From assembly GCF_030160235.1 (NCBI RefSeq), contig NZ_BSNY01000056.1, positions 1 to 64,000 of the forward strand: DNA of 64,000 nt. The letters run 5' to 3'. A program made the translations under genes and the position numbers. Under the pieces are notes generated by a model. The model had not been told where the DNA came from, did not search any database, and saw nothing but the letters and a program-made list of their open reading frames with translations. The stretch comes from Mesorhizobium huakuii (GTDB taxonomy: Bacteria; Pseudomonadota; Alphaproteobacteria; Rhizobiales; Rhizobiaceae). Below are positions 36,075 to 46,531 of the stretch, one piece after another (the first letter of the stretch is position 1; each line of letters starts with the position of its first letter).

Positions 36075-36110
36075 TTTGATTATAGGAAGGCTGGGAGAGG
36101 CGAGTGCTCA

Positions 36111-37142
36111 ATGCCTAGAAGCCGGATCATGCTGGACGTCCTGAAGGGCGAGGCTCATTTTCCGCCTCCGCTCTGGATGATGCGCCAGGCAGGTCGCTAT
36201 CTGCCGGAGTATCGTGAAACACGCCGGCGCGCCGGTTCGTTCCTCGACCTCTGCTACGATCCCGACCTTGCGGTGGAAGTGACCTTGCAGCCGATCGAGC
36301 GCTTTGGCTTCGACGCCTCGATCCTGTTCTCGGACATCCTTGTCGTTCCGCATGCGCTCGGCCGTGACGTGCGCTTCGAAGAGGGGCGAGGACCATTGCT
36401 GACGCCGATCTCCGTGGCCGAGATCATGGCTCTGGAAAGCGATGTGTTTCACGTGAATCTCGAACCGGTCTACGAGACGGTTCGCCGGGTGCGGGCAAAA
36501 CTGCCTGACGAGACCACGCTGATCGGTTTCTGCGGCGCGCCCTGGACGGTGGCGACCTATATGATCGCCGGCCATGGCACGCCCGACCAGGCGCCGGCGC
36601 GGCTGTTCGGCTATCGCGAGCCGGCGGCGTTCCAACATCTCCTGAAGGTGCTTGCCGATCATTCGGCGGCCTATCTGATCCGGCAGATCGAGGCCGGTGC
36701 CGATGTGGTGCAGATTTTCGATTCCTGGTCCGGCGTGCTCGACGATGCGACGTTCGACCAGTTCTGCGTTTGGCCGGTGGCGGAGATCGTCAGGCAGGTA
36801 AGAGCCGTCCATCCCGATGTGCCGATCATCGGTTTTCCCAAGGGCGCCGGCGCGCGCTACCGCACCTATCGCCAGAAGACCGGCGTGACGGGGCTGGGGA
36901 TCGACTGGACGGTGCCGCTGGCGGCGGCGAAGGACTTGCAGCGTTCGGGTGCGGTCCAGGGCAATCTCGATCCCTTGCGCCTCGTGGCTGGCGGCAAGGC
37001 ACTGTCGGACGGCGTCGAGGCGATCCTGAACGCGCTGGGAGAGGGGCCGCTGATCTTCAATCTCGGCCACGGCATCACGCCGGAGACGCCGATCGCGCAT
37101 GTCGAGGCGATGGTGAAGCAGGTGAGGAGCGCGACACGCTGA
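36111..37142 (+). CDS. hemE: Uroporphyrinogen decarboxylase
   Basis: The product has 343 residues. It decarboxylates uroporphyrinogen III to coproporphyrinogen III in heme synthesis. The N-terminal signature [18 protein letters not shown] contains the substrate-binding Arg, and [12 protein letters not shown] and [13 protein letters not shown] are further UroD motifs, with the catalytic Asp in FSDI. It is the first gene right of oriC. A parS-like palindrome lies inside at 36445-36460. The stop overlaps hemJ (TGATG). Confidence 0.97.
   Translation: MPRSRIMLDVLKGEAHFPPPLWMMRQAGRYLPEYRETRRRAGSFLDLCYDPDLAVEVTLQPIERFGFDASILFSDILVVPHALGRDVRFEEGRGPLLTPISVAEIMALESDVFHVNLEPVYETVRRVRAKLPDETTLIGFCGAPWTVATYMIAGHGTPDQAPARLFGYREPAAFQHLLKVLADHSAAYLIRQIEAGADVVQIFDSWSGVLDDATFDQFCVWPVAEIVRQVRAVHPDVPIIGFPKGAGARYRTYRQKTGVTGLGIDWTVPLAAAKDLQRSGAVQGNLDPLRLVAGGKALSDGVEAILNALGEGPLIFNLGHGITPETPIAHVEAMVKQVRSATR
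36445..36460. promoter_or_regulatory. parS-like palindrome inside hemE
   Basis: TGTTTCACGTGAATCT matches 14 of 16 bases of the canonical parS TGTTTCACGTGAAACA. It is within 400 bases of oriC. Confidence 0.5.
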
Positions 37143-37678
37143 TGGCTGGGATGAACAACACCAACGGCACCGGGCAGGCGATGATGCGCATGGTCATCAG
37201 CATCGGCGTGCTGATCGTGGCGACGGCGCTTCTGTTTCTCGTCGCGCCCGAAAGTTTCTATCCCTGGGCAAAGGCGATCCATATCCTTGCCGTCATTTCC
37301 TGGATGGCCGGCATGCTCTATCTGCCGCGGCTGTTCGTCTACCACGTCGATGCCGAGAAGGGCTCGGTGCAGTCGGAGACCTTCAAGGTGATGGAGCGGC
37401 GCCTGCTGCGCGGCATCATCAATCCGGCGATGATCGTCACCTGGGTGTTCGGCTTGTGGCTTGCCTGGAAAGTCTTTGGATTCCAGGGCGGCTGGCTGCA
37501 CGCCAAGATCGGCCTGGTGCTTTTGTTGTCCGCCGTTCACGGCTATCTGGCCGGCGCGGTGCGCAAATTCGCCGAAGATCGCAACGAAAAACCGGCGAGG
37601 CACTGGCGGATCGTCAACGAGATCCCCACATTGTTGATGATCGCCATCGTGATCCTGGTTGTCGTCAAGCCGTTCTGA
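37142..37678 (+). CDS. hemJ: Protoporphyrinogen oxidase HemJ
   Basis: The product has 178 residues with four hydrophobic helices. HILAVISWMAGMLYLPRLFV contains the conserved His and the ML(Y)LPR motif of HemJ, and HAKIGLVLLLSAVHGYL has the second conserved His. The protein oxidises protoporphyrinogen IX, the alternative to HemG/HemY. The start overlaps the hemE stop. It is a conserved neighbour at the alphaproteobacterial origin. Confidence 0.94.
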   Translation: MAGMNNTNGTGQAMMRMVISIGVLIVATALLFLVAPESFYPWAKAIHILAVISWMAGMLYLPRLFVYHVDAEKGSVQSETFKVMERRLLRGIINPAMIVTWVFGLWLAWKVFGFQGGWLHAKIGLVLLLSAVHGYLAGAVRKFAEDRNEKPARHWRIVNEIPTLLMIAIVILVVVKPF

Positions 37679-37840
37679 GGCCGATCAAGCCTCTTAAAAC
37701 GCGGCTTGCTCTTTCACCCGACCGACGATAAAAGACGGGTCTTCCTTCCCGTCATGCGCCGCCCTTCATTGTTTTTGGCCGCGCCCGGCATTTGTCGCAT
37801 CCCGCCGATATTTTTCCCAAAGCTCACCCAGAGTCCGTCT

Positions 37841-39106
<1,266 letters not shown>

Positions 39107-39141
39107 GGTCTAGCCGCCTTTCCAAACCTGTAATGTCGAAA

Positions 39142-39172
39142 CCCCATTCCGGAAGGCCGGGATGGGGTTTTT
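39142..39172 (+). terminator. Rho-independent terminator after rho
   Basis: CCCCATTCCGG (39142-39152) pairs with CCGGGATGGGG (39157-39167), leaving a 4-base loop and one wobble pair, followed by TTTTT. It begins 36 bases after the rho stop. Confidence 0.9.
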
Positions 39173-39228
39173 ATTGCCTGGGGTTAGTCCGCGGGTTTGG
39201 CGGCAAGTCGCGACGTGTGAAGTTGTCC

Positions 39229-41256
39229 CTATCGACGCCGCAACAACCGCTCCAACTCCCCGGCATCCGTCACCACCGGCAAACATACCTGCCCGGTACA
39301 AAGCCAGGCGCCCGGCCTGTCGGTCGGCGGCAGAATCCCGCCGGGCAGCAAGGGTCGATTCGTTTCCGAACCAATCGCGGCCATGATGTCGACGCGGCGC
39401 GGGTCGGGGCATCGATTCGCAACCGGAACGAGCTTTGGACCTTCCAGATCATCGACGATGACCAGTTTCAAAGGCTCGACGGCAATCGCGCAGGCATTGA
39501 CGATGCCGGCCTGGCCGTAAGCCTGGTGCGTTGCGCGGCCGGCGGCGTGCTCGGCGATCTTCCAGGCCTTTTCCCCGAGATCGAGATCGCCGGTAACGGA
39601 TGCGAGCCGCACCAACGCTTGGATGATCTGGCTGGTGGCCGAGGAAATGGCCTCGTCGACATCCCCCCTGATGCGGATCGGGACGTCGGTGCTGTCCGAA
39701 GCGGTCAGATAGTAACCTGTGCCGGCGGCGTCGATGTGCCAATGGTCGAGCTGCTCGATGAACTGCTTGGCCTGGTCGATATAGCTCCAATCGCCCGACG
39801 CCTCGAACAGCGAGATCGCGGCGTTGGCCATGGCGGCGTAGTCGCTGGACAGAGCGGGAAACAGTTTCCTGGCGCCAAGCATGGAATGCGGCAAGCGGCC
39901 GTCGCGGCTGGAACCGGAGATATGGGCAAAGGCCGTGGCCGCGGCCTCGATCCAGTCGGGCCGGGCCAGCGACCGACCAGCCTCGGCGAGTGCCGCAATC
40001 ATCAGGCCGTTCCAGTCGGTCAGGGTTTTTGCATCGAGGCCTGGCCTGACGCGCTCCTCCCGGACCGCGAGAAGCCTGGCCTTGAGCGGAATGAGTCTTT
40101 CGCGGTCGGCGACGCTTTGGGTTTGCTGGGCGCGGGTTTGGTGGACAACCGGCTTGCCTTCCCAGCCATGTGGACTGGATAGCGTGAAGTAATTGAAAAA
40201 CAAGGCTGAATCGTCGCCAAGGACGGCTTCGATCTCTTGCCTGCTCCAGGTGTAGAAAAGCCCTTCCTCGCCATCGCTGTCGGCGTCGAGACTGGCGGCG
40301 AAGGCGCCGCCGGCGACGCGCATTTCGCGCAGCAGCCAGTCGACGGTCTCTTCGATTCGTATCCGGAACAAATCCTTGCCGCTGGCCGAAAAGGCCCAGT
40401 TGCAGAAGCGGATCAGCTCGGCATTGTCGTAGAGCATCTTCTCGAAATGCGGCACCAGCCATTCTGCATCGGTGGAGTAGCGGCTGAGCCCGCCGCCAAC
40501 ATGGTCGTAGATGCCGCCGCCCAGCATCCGTTCGAGGCTGACCAGCACGTCGTCGCGATGCGCGGCGTTGCCATCGCGCAGCCAGGACAGCCAGAGCGTC
40601 AGCATGAATGGCGCGTTGGGGAATTTCGGCGCGCCGCTTAAGCCGCCGAGGTCGCGGTCGATCATGCGGTCGATGCGGCCGGCGAGGTCGGTGAGCGTGC
40701 CGCGGTCGAGGCTCTGCCTGGCGTGCGTGCCGGCGAGCCGCGCCTCGACATGGGAGGTCAGCCCGTCGGCGCTCTGGTGCAGGCTGTCGCGCTTCTCACG
40801 CCAGGCCTTGTCGACCGCTTCCATCACCTGGATGAAGCCCGGGCGGCCATAGCGCGCCTCGCGCGGAAAATAGGTGCCGCCCCAGAACGGCTTGCCGTCG
40901 GGCGTCAGGAACATGGTCAGCGGCCAGCCGCCTTGCTCGCCCATCGACGACAGCGCGGCCATGTAGATCTGGTCGATGTCGGGACGCTCCTCGCGGTCGA
41001 CCTTGATATTGACGAACAGACGGTTCATGACGGCGGCGACGCCGTCATTCTCGAAGCTTTCGTGCGCCATGACATGGCACCAATGGCAGGCGGCATAGCC
41101 GACGGAAAGCAGGATCGGGCGATCGAGCGTCCTTGCTTCCTCGAGCGATGCCGGCGACCAGGCCCGCCAATGGACGGGATTGCCGCTGTGCTGCTGCAGA
41201 TAGGGGCTGGCCTCTTCGGCAAGCAGGTTTTGCGCGGGCAATCTCACGATGGGCAA
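39229..41256 (-). CDS. Thioredoxin-domain (DUF255, YyaL/SSP411-like) protein
   Basis: The product has 675 residues. The DUF255 opening is LLAEEASPYLQQHSGNPVHW, followed by a thioredoxin-like motif CHWC at Cys57-Cys60 (YAACHWCHVMAHESFE). The central and C-terminal parts have the (alpha/alpha)6 toroid pattern (LGGLSGAPKFPNAPFML, GGIYDHVGGGLSRYSTD). Cytoplasmic, no signal peptide. The function of the family (human SPATA20) is not settled. It is inserted between rho and mnmE on the opposite strand, separating genes that otherwise run together from the origin. Confidence 0.9.
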   Translation of the reverse strand: MPIVRLPAQNLLAEEASPYLQQHSGNPVHWRAWSPASLEEARTLDRPILLSVGYAACHWCHVMAHESFENDGVAAVMNRLFVNIKVDREERPDIDQIYMAALSSMGEQGGWPLTMFLTPDGKPFWGGTYFPREARYGRPGFIQVMEAVDKAWREKRDSLHQSADGLTSHVEARLAGTHARQSLDRGTLTDLAGRIDRMIDRDLGGLSGAPKFPNAPFMLTLWLSWLRDGNAAHRDDVLVSLERMLGGGIYDHVGGGLSRYSTDAEWLVPHFEKMLYDNAELIRFCNWAFSASGKDLFRIRIEETVDWLLREMRVAGGAFAASLDADSDGEEGLFYTWSRQEIEAVLGDDSALFFNYFTLSSPHGWEGKPVVHQTRAQQTQSVADRERLIPLKARLLAVREERVRPGLDAKTLTDWNGLMIAALAEAGRSLARPDWIEAAATAFAHISGSSRDGRLPHSMLGARKLFPALSSDYAAMANAAISLFEASGDWSYIDQAKQFIEQLDHWHIDAAGTGYYLTASDSTDVPIRIRGDVDEAISSATSQIIQALVRLASVTGDLDLGEKAWKIAEHAAGRATHQAYGQAGIVNACAIAVEPLKLVIVDDLEGPKLVPVANRCPDPRRVDIMAAIGSETNRPLLPGGILPPTDRPGAWLCTGQVCLPVVTDAGELERLLRRR

Positions 41257-41306
41257 CTCGGCTTGTTTGAAGGCGCGAGGCTAGGGCGGTTCAACAGAGC
41301 GGGCAA

Positions 41307-42638
41307 ATGATTTCAAGCGATTCGATCGTTGCGCTGTCGAGCGGCCGGCTTCCGGCCGGTGTCGCCGTGCTGCGTATTTCCGGTCCGCAGACTCGATTCG
41401 TGGTCGAAACGATCGCCGGCGGCATGGTTAAGGCCCGTGCGGCCGCCTTGCGCAAGTTCAGGGCGCCGGATGGGACCGTGCTCGACAGCGGCCTGGTCAT
41501 CTTCTTTCCCGGTCCGGCGAGCTTCACCGGCGAGGATGTCGCCGAATTCCATGTCCATGGCGGACGTGCCGTGGTGGCCCGGATGCTGGAGACGATCTCC
41601 GGTTTCGACGGCGTGCGGCATGCTGAACCGGGCGAATTCACGCGTCGCGCCTTTCTCAACGGCAAGGTCGATCTGGTCGAGACGGAAGCACTTGCCGATC
41701 TGGTCAATGCCGAGACCGAGGCGCAGCGGCGGTTTGCCGTCCAGAACGCCGAGGGTGTCCAAAGCGAGCTTTATCTAAGCTGGCGCCGCAGGTTGATCCA
41801 TGCGCGGGCCATGATCGAGGCGGAGATCGACTTCGCCGATGAAGACGATGTGCCTGGATCCGTTTCGGATACGGTCTGGTCGGATGTCCGGGCAATGATC
41901 GGCGAAATCGATCGCCACATCGCCGGATTTCATGCGGCCGAGATCATCCGCGACGGCTTCGAGGTGGTGATTCTCGGCGCACCGAATGCCGGCAAGTCGA
42001 GTCTGTTCAACGCGTTGGCGCGGCGCGATGCAGCTATTGTAACGGATGAGCCCGGCACGACCCGAGATCTGCTCGAGGTGACGCTGGATCTCGGCGGCCT
42101 GCGCGTCAGGCTGACGGATACGGCCGGCCTGCGCGACGCGCCCGGTAAGGTCGAGGCGATCGGCATCGAAAAGGCGCGGGCGAAGGCCGATCGCGCCGAT
42201 CTGTTGTTGCTGCTGGAAGACATTCTGTCGCCCGGTGGCGTCGGTCCGGTTCAGACGGCGGCGCCCCTGTTGCGCATCGGCACGAAGCTCGACCTGTTGA
42301 GTGAACAGGCGGCGGATGATGCGGCCGGCAGATATGATTTCGTCATTTCGACGATGAACGGAAGCGGCGTGGAAGCGCTGCTGGCGGAGATCGGCCGTCG
42401 CGCGGCGGGCGCGGCCGGCAATGTCGGCGACGTTCTGCCGTCGCGCCTGCGACACGTCGAACTGCTCGGCGAGGCGAATCGCCATCTGCGTCGCGCCCTC
42501 GACGACCACGCGGCGGGCCAGGAACTGCGCGCCGAGGAGTTGCGGCTGGCGGCGGACAGGCTGGGCCGAATTGTGGGCGCGATCGATGTCGAAGATATGC
42601 TGGACGTGATCTTTTCGCAGTTCTGTATCGGGAAATGA
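41307..42638 (+). CDS. mnmE: tRNA uridine-5-carboxymethylaminomethyl(34) synthesis GTPase MnmE
   Basis: The product has 443 residues. With MnmG it makes the cmnm5U34 wobble modification. The N-terminal folate-binding domain begins DSIVALSSGRLPAGVAVLRI. The GTPase domain has GAPNAGKSSLFNAL (G1), DEPGTTRD and DTAGL (G3), and it ends in the catalytic CIGK with Cys440. The TGA stop forms the first three bases of a parS-like palindrome at 42636. Confidence 0.97.
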   Translation: MISSDSIVALSSGRLPAGVAVLRISGPQTRFVVETIAGGMVKARAAALRKFRAPDGTVLDSGLVIFFPGPASFTGEDVAEFHVHGGRAVVARMLETISGFDGVRHAEPGEFTRRAFLNGKVDLVETEALADLVNAETEAQRRFAVQNAEGVQSELYLSWRRRLIHARAMIEAEIDFADEDDVPGSVSDTVWSDVRAMIGEIDRHIAGFHAAEIIRDGFEVVILGAPNAGKSSLFNALARRDAAIVTDEPGTTRDLLEVTLDLGGLRVRLTDTAGLRDAPGKVEAIGIEKARAKADRADLLLLLEDILSPGGVGPVQTAAPLLRIGTKLDLLSEQAADDAAGRYDFVISTMNGSGVEALLAEIGRRAAGAAGNVGDVLPSRLRHVELLGEANRHLRRALDDHAAGQELRAEELRLAADRLGRIVGAIDVEDMLDVIFSQFCIGK

Positions 42639-42651
42639 TTCACGTGAAACA
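42636..42651. promoter_or_regulatory. parS: parS site 1
   Basis: TGATTCACGTGAAACA, 15 of 16 bases identical to canonical parS. It overlaps the mnmE stop. Confidence 0.85.
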
Positions 42652-42706
42652 ACCACTTGGGCGAAGACCAGCCCGGCTGTTCGGTGATGATGATTGAGGG
42701 GATATG

Positions 42707-42827
42707 CAACGCGCCGCAACGGTTCAGAATTCTGCTCCGCTGCGCCCTACACCTAAAGTCACGGAATGGATCCTCGGGTCTCCGCGACGCCACTTCGTGG
42801 CTGCTCGGCCCGTGGATGACGAAGTTG
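42707..42827. repeat. Palindromic repeat family B, copy 2 (shorter)
   Basis: ACGGAATGGATCCTCGGGTC and CCGTGGATGACGAAGTTGG correspond to the right half of the copy at 19659, and CTGCTCCGCTGCGCCC resembles its middle. The left terminal arm is missing. Confidence 0.65.
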
Positions 42828-42852
42828 GAGACGCTTCGGCAATCCCCAGCGG

Positions 42853-42868
42853 TGACTCACGTGAAACA
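42853..42868. promoter_or_regulatory. parS: parS site 2
   Basis: TGACTCACGTGAAACA, 14 of 16 bases of canonical parS. Confidence 0.7.
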
Positions 42869-42881
42869 TAGGCGCCAGGCC

Positions 42882-42993
42882 CTACCTCCCCTTTTGTGGG
42901 GAGGTAGGACCGTAAGGACCGTAAATCCGGGTGGGGGTCTGCGCCGCACCCCACCCCGCTTGCTTCGCAGCGACCCTCCCCACAAGGGGGATG
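42882..42993. repeat. Divergent RIME-like inverted repeat
   Basis: CTACCTCCCCTTTTGTGGGGAGGTAGG is itself a hairpin, followed by GGGTGGGGGTCTGCGCCGCA against CACCCCACCCCGC and closed by CCCTCCCCACAAGGGGGATGG. It has the same plan as the repeats at 5031 but a different core, and it sits between parS sites 2 and 3. Confidence 0.65.
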
Positions 42994-43007
42994 GCAAGGC
43001 ATTGCCC

Positions 43008-43023
43008 TGTTTCACGTGAAACT
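43008..43023. promoter_or_regulatory. parS: parS site 3
   Basis: TGTTTCACGTGAAACT, 15 of 16 bases of canonical parS. It is 80 bases upstream of the mnmG start. Confidence 0.9.
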
Positions 43024-43102
43024 TGCCGCGAAGTTTTCTTGACAGCTTGGCCCCGCGGGGACATGTGTCCCTCAATCTCTTTTTTGAGTCCAGGATTTGA
43101 AA

Positions 43103-44974
43103 ATGACCGATCACTATGATGTGGTTGTGGTGGGCGGCGGCCATGCGGGATGCGAGGCGGCCAGTGCTGCCGCGCGCGCCGGCGCCAAGACCGCGTTGGT
43201 GACGCTGCGCTTCGATACGATCGGCGTGATGTCGTGCAATCCCGCCATCGGCGGGCTCGGCAAGGGCCATCTGGTCCGCGAGATCGACGCCATGGACGGC
43301 CTGATGGGCCGGGTGGCGGATACCGCGGGCATCCAGTTCCGTTTGCTCAACCGCCGCAAGGGGCCGGCGGTGCGCGGCCCGCGCACGCAGGCCGACCGAA
43401 AGCTCTATCGCCTGGCCATGCAGGAAGCGATTCGGCAGCAGAACGATCTCGACGTGGTCGAGGGCGAGGTCCTGGATTTCGAGATCGACCAAGGACGGAT
43501 CGCCGCTGTCCTCCTGGCCGACGGCCGCAGGCTCGCCTGCGGCGCTGTTGTCCTGACCACCGGTACTTTCCTGCGCGGCCTCATTCATATTGGCGAGAAG
43601 AAGATCGTCGCCGGCCGGATGAACGAGCAGGCGAGTCTTGGCCTGTCGGCGACGATGGACCGTGCAGGCTTCAAGCTCGGCCGACTGAAGACCGGCACGC
43701 CGCCACGGCTGGACGGAAAGACCATCGACTGGGCGTCGCTGGAAAGCCAGGCGGCGGATGAGGATCCGGTGCCGTTCTCGCTGATGACCGACCGCATCAC
43801 TACACCGCAGATCGAGTGCGGCATTACCCGCACGACAACAGCCACGCATGAGTTGATCCGCGCCAATCTCGGCCGCTCCGCCATGTATTCCGGCTCGATC
43901 GAAGGCGTCGGGCCGCGCTATTGCCCGTCGATCGAGGACAAGATCGTCAAGTTCGGCGACCGCGACGGCCACCAGATCTTTCTGGAGCCGGAAGGGCTCG
44001 ACGACGACACCGTCTATCCCAATGGGATTTCGACCTCGCTGCCGCAGGACGTGCAGCTCGAGATCCTCAAGACCATTCCCGGGCTCGAGCGTGCGACCAT
44101 GCTGCAGCCTGGCTATGCCATCGAATATGATCACGTCGATCCGCGCGAACTGCAGCAGACGCTGGAGACCAAGCGTGTTGTCGGCCTGTTCCTTGCCGGG
44201 CAAATCAACGGCACGACCGGGTATGAGGAAGCCGCGGGCCAGGGCCTGCTCGCAGGGCTCAACGCGGCGCGTCGGGCCGCGGGCGGCGAACTGATCGTGC
44301 TCAGCCGCACCGAGGCCTATATCGGCGTGATGGTCGACGATTTGACCAGCCGCGGCATCACCGAACCCTATCGCATGTTCACCTCGCGCGCCGAATTCCG
44401 GCTGTCGTTGCGCGCCGACAATGCCGATGAGCGGCTGACACCGCTCGCCGCGAAGCTGGGCATCGCATCGGCGCAACGCATGCAGCGCTACGGCGATGTC
44501 ATGCAGCGGCTCGATGCGGCGCGCGAACTGGCCAGATCGGTGGCGATGACGCCGAATGAGGCGGCGCGGCATGGGTTGGAGATCAACAGGGATGGCGTTC
44601 GCCGCTCGGCTTACGAACTGCTGGCCTATCCCGACGTCGATGTCGCCTGGCTGGCCGGGGTCGAGCCGGGATTCGCGGCGATCGACGCCAAGACCGCCGA
44701 GCGTCTCGAAACGGAAGCGAAATATTCGGTCTATCTTGACCGGCAGAAGAGCGATGTCGCGCAGATCCGCCACGAAGAGAGCCGTCTGATCCCCGAGACG
44801 GTTGATTTCGCCGGTGTGCCTGGCCTGTCCAACGAGTTGAAGCAGAAGATGCAGGCGCGGCGGCCGCGTTCTATTGCCGACGCGCAGCGCATGGAGGGCA
44901 TGACGCCGGCGGCGCTGGCGATCATTGTCGCGCATGTCCGCCACTACGAGAGTGCGCAGAGAGACGTTGCGTGA
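43103..44974 (+). CDS. mnmG: tRNA uridine-5-carboxymethylaminomethyl(34) synthesis enzyme MnmG
   Basis: The product has 623 residues from the ATG at 43103, preceded by AGGA; an in-frame TTG six bases earlier is less likely. The FAD-binding motif is [20 protein letters not shown] (7-26), followed by the MnmG signatures [20 protein letters not shown] and [16 protein letters not shown], and the catalytic Cys in [12 protein letters not shown]-dependent partner of MnmE. The stop overlaps the rsmG start (GTGA). Confidence 0.97.
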   Translation: MTDHYDVVVVGGGHAGCEAASAAARAGAKTALVTLRFDTIGVMSCNPAIGGLGKGHLVREIDAMDGLMGRVADTAGIQFRLLNRRKGPAVRGPRTQADRKLYRLAMQEAIRQQNDLDVVEGEVLDFEIDQGRIAAVLLADGRRLACGAVVLTTGTFLRGLIHIGEKKIVAGRMNEQASLGLSATMDRAGFKLGRLKTGTPPRLDGKTIDWASLESQAADEDPVPFSLMTDRITTPQIECGITRTTTATHELIRANLGRSAMYSGSIEGVGPRYCPSIEDKIVKFGDRDGHQIFLEPEGLDDDTVYPNGISTSLPQDVQLEILKTIPGLERATMLQPGYAIEYDHVDPRELQQTLETKRVVGLFLAGQINGTTGYEEAAGQGLLAGLNAARRAAGGELIVLSRTEAYIGVMVDDLTSRGITEPYRMFTSRAEFRLSLRADNADERLTPLAAKLGIASAQRMQRYGDVMQRLDAARELARSVAMTPNEAARHGLEINRDGVRRSAYELLAYPDVDVAWLAGVEPGFAAIDAKTAERLETEAKYSVYLDRQKSDVAQIRHEESRLIPETVDFAGVPGLSNELKQKMQARRPRSIADAQRMEGMTPAALAIIVAHVRHYESAQRDVA

Positions 44975-45603
44975 GCTCTTTCTCCCTAGAGAGCCTGCAG
45001 GATGCGGCAGGCCCGGTTTCACGTGAAACATTCGATCGCCTTGTGGCGTTCGAATCCATGTTCCAGAAATGGAATCGCAGCATCAATCTGGTGGCGCAGT
45101 CTACAGCGGGCGATGTCTGGCACCGCCACATCCTCGACAGCGCACAGCTGGCGCGCATTGAGCCCGATGCCTCGCATTGGGTCGACATCGGTTCAGGCGG
45201 CGGATTTCCCGGCCTGGTCATGGCCTTCCTGCTTGCCGAGCGCGACGGCGCCAGCATCGATCTGGTGGAGAGCAACCGCAAGAAGGCTTCGTTCTTGCAG
45301 ACCGTCATCGGCCAGTTCAACCTGCCGGCGCGGGTCGTGGCGCGGCGGATCGAGGACAGCCATGCGCTTGTTTCGCAACCGCAAATCGTCACGGCGCGGG
45401 CCCTGGCCTCGCTTTCGGTCCTGCTCGACCTGTCGGCGCCGTGGCTCACGTCAGGCGCGCGCGGCCTGTTCCACAAAGGCCGGGATTATCGCGCCGAAGT
45501 GCAAGAAAGCGTTAACCGATGGGCCTTCGATCTGGTAGAACATCCCAGTGTGACGGACTCCCAAGGCGTCATCCTTGAACTGTCTAACCTGCGACCTGTC
45601 TGA
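44971..45603 (+). CDS. rsmG: 16S rRNA (guanine-N7)-methyltransferase RsmG
   Basis: The product has 210 residues. It methylates G527 of 16S rRNA. The SAM-binding motif is [12 protein letters not shown] at 72-83; [11 protein letters not shown] and RHILDSAQL are family motifs. The GTG start overlaps the mnmG stop. A parS palindrome is embedded in the codons for PVSRETF (residues 15-21), so this peptide motif is fixed by the DNA site. Confidence 0.96.
   Translation: MSSFSLESLQDAAGPVSRETFDRLVAFESMFQKWNRSINLVAQSTAGDVWHRHILDSAQLARIEPDASHWVDIGSGGGFPGLVMAFLLAERDGASIDLVESNRKKASFLQTVIGQFNLPARVVARRIEDSHALVSQPQIVTARALASLSVLLDLSAPWLTSGARGLFHKGRDYRAEVQESVNRWAFDLVEHPSVTDSQGVILELSNLRPV
45015..45030. promoter_or_regulatory. 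parS: parS site 4, inside rsmG
   Basis: GGTTTCACGTGAAACA, 15 of 16 bases of canonical parS, lying in the coding sequence for SRET. Confidence 0.9.
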
Positions 45604-45638
45604 TCTTCGACTCGTCGGCTATTTGGCGACCCAAGAAC

Positions 45639-46457
45639 ATGAATTTCTGGCATAAACCCATGAAGAACGGCCCCCGAATCATCACCGTAGCCAACCAGAA
45701 GGGCGGTGTCGGCAAGACCACCACCGCCATCAATCTGGCCACCGCTCTGGCCGCGATCGGCGAAAAAGTGCTGATCGTCGACCTCGACCCGCAAGGCAAT
45801 GCCAGCACCGGCCTCGGTATCGACCGCAAAGACCGCACCGTCTCGTCCTACGACGTGTTGACGGGCGAGCTGGAGCTGGAAGCCGCGGCCATTCCGACCG
45901 CCGTGCCCGGCCTGTCGATCGTGCCGTCGACGCTCGACCTGCTCGGCATCGAAATGGAGATCGCCTCGGCGCCGGACCGGGTGCTGAAGCTGCGCAATGC
46001 GTTGCGCGCCGCGACCGAGCGCGGGGCGCCTTTCGGTTACGTGCTGATCGATTGCCCGCCTTCGCTTAACCTTTTGACTCTGAATTCAATGGCCGCCGCC
46101 GATTCCGTCCTTGTGCCGTTACAATGCGAATTCTTCGCGCTGGAAGGCTTGAGCCAATTGCTGGAGACCGTCGAGCAGGTGCGCCGCTCCATCAATCCGG
46201 ATCTCATTATCCAGGGCATCGTGCTGACCATGTATGACGGCCGCAACAATCTCGCCAACCAGGTGGTGCAGGATGTGCGGGCGCATATGGGTGACAAGGT
46301 CTACGAGACGATCATTCCGCGCAATGTGCGGGTGTCGGAGGCACCGTCCTATGGCAAGCCGGCGATCCTTTACGATTTGAAGTGCTCGGGCAGCCAGGCC
46401 TATCTGCAGCTGGCCTCGGAAGTGATCCGCCGCGAGCGCAAATTGCGCGCCGCTTGA
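45639..46457 (+). CDS. parA: Chromosome-partitioning ATPase ParA
   Basis: The product has 272 residues. The deviant Walker A KGGVGKTT (Lys21 and Lys26) is typical of ParA/Soj. LIVDLDPQGNASTGLG follows and DCPPSLNLLTLNSM forms Walker B. The start at 45639 has no strong ribosome site, and the ATG at 45660 (MKNGPRIITVANQ) is an equally good choice. It is the ATPase moving ParB-parS complexes after replication. Only 36 bases after rsmG, in one transcription unit with parB. Confidence 0.95.
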   Translation: MNFWHKPMKNGPRIITVANQKGGVGKTTTAINLATALAAIGEKVLIVDLDPQGNASTGLGIDRKDRTVSSYDVLTGELELEAAAIPTAVPGLSIVPSTLDLLGIEMEIASAPDRVLKLRNALRAATERGAPFGYVLIDCPPSLNLLTLNSMAAADSVLVPLQCEFFALEGLSQLLETVEQVRRSINPDLIIQGIVLTMYDGRNNLANQVVQDVRAHMGDKVYETIIPRNVRVSEAPSYGKPAILYDLKCSGSQAYLQLASEVIRRERKLRAA

Positions 46458-46531
46458 TAAGATCGGACGCAGAATTGACAGCCGATTCGATACCGAAACG
46501 ATCCAATATCCAAAATAGACTCGGAATAGAC

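Larger units (their letters stand above)
35708..36110. other. oriC: Chromosomal replication origin, oriC
   Basis: This noncoding interval lies between divergent ppsR and hemE, where alphaproteobacterial origins are known to lie (as in Caulobacter beside hemE). It has one perfect DnaA box (35734-35742), one with a single mismatch (35793-35801) and a weaker one (35871-35879). An AT-rich segment at about 36038-36090 is a likely unwinding element and holds four GANTC sites. The full conserved neighbourhood (maf, aroE, coaE, dnaQ on one side; hemJ, rho, mnmEG, rsmG, parAB on the other) supports the call. Confidence 0.88.
42639..43102. other. mnmE-mnmG intergenic region carrying parS sites and repeats
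   Basis: The 464-base gap is noncoding. It holds three parS-like palindromes (42636, 42853, 43008), a family B repeat relative and a family A-like inverted repeat. In related genomes mnmE and mnmG usually lie closer together, so the repeats probably widened the gap. Confidence 0.7.
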
